Shown here: in pieces, positions 13,314 through 14,587 of the stretch
How the letters are laid out: each line of letters opens with the position of its first letter
Numbering within the stretch: position 1 is the stretch's first letter
Assembly (NCBI GenBank): GCA_002414865.1
Contig: DIAQ01000014.1
Location: 1 to 14,587 of the forward strand
Length of the DNA: 14,587 nt
Origin: a candidate division Hyd24-12 bacterium UBA5074
Lineage (GTDB): Bacteria > Fermentibacterota > Fermentibacteria > Fermentibacterales > Fermentibacteraceae
Reading direction: 5' to 3'
Made by a program: the position numbers and the translations under genes
The notes under the pieces: generated by a model
Seen by the model: the letters and a program-made list of their open reading frames with translations, nothing else
Database searches by the model: none
Told to the model about the DNA's origin: nothing

Positions 13314-14546
13314 ATGCAGGAGCCTCTGGCAGTCTCCTTCGCCTACCCGCCGGCGATGTACGCGATGTCGGTGCTCGCCTGGCGGCTGTTGCGCCATTCC
13401 GGAGCCTCCTGGGCGGTCGTGTCGGGGAGCGAGGACCTCCCGGACGATCCGTCTCTTTCGGGCCGGGAGGGGGAGTGCGTCTCCCGGCTCGTGCGCGTGC
13501 CTCTCCGAAGGAGCCCGTCCGCTGCACTCGCGAGAAGGCTTCTGGCCAGGGCAGGGCTGTCCTGGCTCTCCGACAGCCCCGATGCGTACCGTCCATGGAT
13601 CCGCGGGGCGGTGCAGGCATCCTCCGACCTCATCGGCTCCTCCGGGGCGGGTCGCCTGCTGGTGACCTTCGCCTCGCCCATGAGCGACCATCTGGTGGGG
13701 CTGGAACTCAGGAAGCGCTTTCCCGGCCTCCGCTGGGCCGCCTACTTCGGAGACCCCTGGGCCCGCAATCCGATGGCCCGCAGGCGCGGCTTCGACGCAC
13801 GCCGCAACCTGCGCCTGGAGGACGCCGTCGTGTCCGCGGCCGACCTGCTGCTGTTCCCATGCCAGGAGATGGCCGACTCCGTGCTCGCCCCATATCCCCT
13901 GAAGGCGAAGGACGCGAGGATTGTCACGCACGGATGGGAGGAGGGGCTCTACCCGGCCGGTCAGCGTCCGCGCGACGAAGGCCTGAGGCTGCTCCACGCC
14001 GGCAGCCTGTACGGCTCGCGCTCGCCCGGGGACCTGCTGCAGGCCCTCGGCATCCTCGCGGTGAGGAGCCCCTCGCTCCTGGATGGCGTGCGCGTGGAGT
14101 TCGCGGGGCCGGGGTCCGATATCGTCGAATCTCTGTCTGGAGGCCTTCCGAAGGGCCTCGTGACATCCCTGGGGGGGATGCCCTATCTGCAGAGCCTGGC
14201 CGCGATGAGGGCGGCCGACGCCCTTCTCCTCATCGAGCCCTCCGACCCCGGATCGGGCGTGTTCCTGCCCTCGAAGCTGGTGGATTACATCGGGGCCGGG
14301 AGGCCCGTCCTGGCCGTCTGTGGCCGGGGAGCCGCCAGGAGGGTCGTGGAGTCGCTCGGAGGCTGGACCTCGCCGCATGGTGCTCCTTCCGCGACCGCGG
14401 CCTCGCTCTCGTCCCTGCTCGAATGGCTCCGCGCCTCCCGGGGGGATGACCGGCCCTGGGGCGCGGCGGGCGTGAGGAGCGGCTTCGAGGCCTCCAGCGC
14501 CGGCAGGGCATTTGCCGGGTGCCTCGCGGAGCTGGCCTCTCAGTGA
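13314..14546 (+). CDS. GT-B fold glycosyltransferase (GT4-like)
   Basis: A 410-residue soluble or membrane-associated glycosyltransferase. The N-terminal half begins with AVSFAYPPAMYAMSVLAWRLL, the usual opening of GT4-type proteins. A central segment AAYFGDPWARNP follows. The C-terminal half has RLLHAGSLYGSRSPGDLLQAL (the donor-domain start), VEFAGPG, LLLIEPSDPGSGVFLPSK and LVDYIGAGRPVLAV, where the acidic residue plus SKLVDYIGAG motif binds the nucleotide-sugar donor. ATG 13314 has GGAAGGAAG directly upstream. The GTGA overlap with the next gene shows a second operon running rightward. It probably adds one sugar of the repeat unit on the cytoplasmic side. Donor and acceptor cannot be read from the sequence. 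Confidence 0.87.
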   Translation: MQEPLAVSFAYPPAMYAMSVLAWRLLRHSGASWAVVSGSEDLPDDPSLSGREGECVSRLVRVPLRRSPSAALARRLLARAGLSWLSDSPDAYRPWIRGAVQASSDLIGSSGAGRLLVTFASPMSDHLVGLELRKRFPGLRWAAYFGDPWARNPMARRRGFDARRNLRLEDAVVSAADLLLFPCQEMADSVLAPYPLKAKDARIVTHGWEEGLYPAGQRPRDEGLRLLHAGSLYGSRSPGDLLQALGILAVRSPSLLDGVRVEFAGPGSDIVESLSGGLPKGLVTSLGGMPYLQSLAAMRAADALLLIEPSDPGSGVFLPSKLVDYIGAGRPVLAVCGRGAARRVVESLGGWTSPHGAPSATAASLSSLLEWLRASRGDDRPWGAAGVRSGFEASSAGRAFAGCLAELASQ

Positions 14547-14587
14547 AGCTCTGCTTCGTGGGAGGAGGCTGGAGGACCCTCTCGGGC
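14543..14587 (+). CDS. Start of a further gene, 3' truncated by window edge
   Basis: GTG 14543 overlaps the glycosyltransferase stop as GTGA, and the frame stays open for 15 codons to the window end, reading MKLCFVGGGWRTLSG. The hydrophobic strand followed by GGG fits the first Rossmann strand and glycine loop of a glycosyltransferase or nucleotide-binding enzyme. The fragment is too short to identify. Confidence 0.6.
   Translation, partial: MKLCFVGGGWRTLSG

Noticed and set aside
13177..13620. 148-codon upstream extension of the RmlD-like gene
   Set aside because: Arginine/proline-rich sequence under the divergent glycosyltransferase; ATG 13176 has a strong ribosome-binding site and begins the Rossmann motif.
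1..14587. CRISPR array, tRNA, insertion sequence or phage attachment site
   Set aside because: No spaced direct repeats, tRNA-like cloverleaf, transposase, integrase or terminal inverted repeats were seen on either strand.

Overview
The window is a dense surface-polysaccharide (O-antigen or related glycan) locus from a GC-rich bacterium. The organism is probably Gram-negative: it has a Wzy/WaaL-type polymerase or ligase, UDP-L-FucNAc synthesis genes and PMT/ArnT-type membrane glycosyltransferases. Third codon positions are strongly G/C, and AGG is the commonest arginine codon (about half of the arginines in the KASIII gene by hand count). This fits an under-sampled lineage better than common proteobacteria, but I cannot assign a phylum. 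I see no tRNA, rRNA, CRISPR array, insertion sequence or integrase.

Left block, plus strand, 1-7668: eight tightly packed genes, many joined by 4-base stop/start overlaps. In order they are a VioA-like sugar aminotransferase (5' end outside the window), a divergent DegT-like PLP protein, a left-handed beta-helix acyltransferase, a FabH-like ketoacyl-ACP synthase III, an SDR ketoreductase, a flippase-like membrane protein, a UDP-galactopyranose-mutase/protoporphyrinogen-oxidase-like flavoenzyme and a GT39-type membrane glycosyltransferase. Aminotransferase + acyltransferase + KASIII + ketoreductase resembles the Pseudomonas syringae viosamine island (vioA, vioB, vioR, vioS). I infer that the block makes a 4-amino-4,6-dideoxysugar carrying a short 3-hydroxyacyl chain on nitrogen.

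Right block, minus strand, 13176 down to 7560: five genes in one run. An RmlD-like reductase, a FnlA/CapE-type UDP-GlcNAc 4,6-dehydratase/5-epimerase and a FnlC/CapG-type 2-epimerase together form a UDP-N-acetyl-L-fucosamine pathway. They are followed by an O-antigen polymerase/ligase and a second GT39-type glycosyltransferase. This last gene is a diverged paralogue of the one ending the left block. The two paralogues converge, and their coding 3' ends overlap by 109 bp on opposite strands.

Far right, plus strand, from 13314: a GT-B glycosyltransferase and the first 15 codons of a further gene read away from the reductase. The 137-bp divergent gap 13177-13313 is the only intergenic space of any size and must hold the promoters for both directions. 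No gene-free stretch exceeds 300 bases.

Points to look at: the N-acyl-sugar cassette; an apparent CTG start for the acyltransferase; a 10-codon reading frame with the only good ribosome-binding site ahead of the KASIII gene; the antisense overlap of the convergent paralogues; a FucNAc pathway whose reductase lacks the usual cupin domain; and an SDR missing two normally conserved asparagines.
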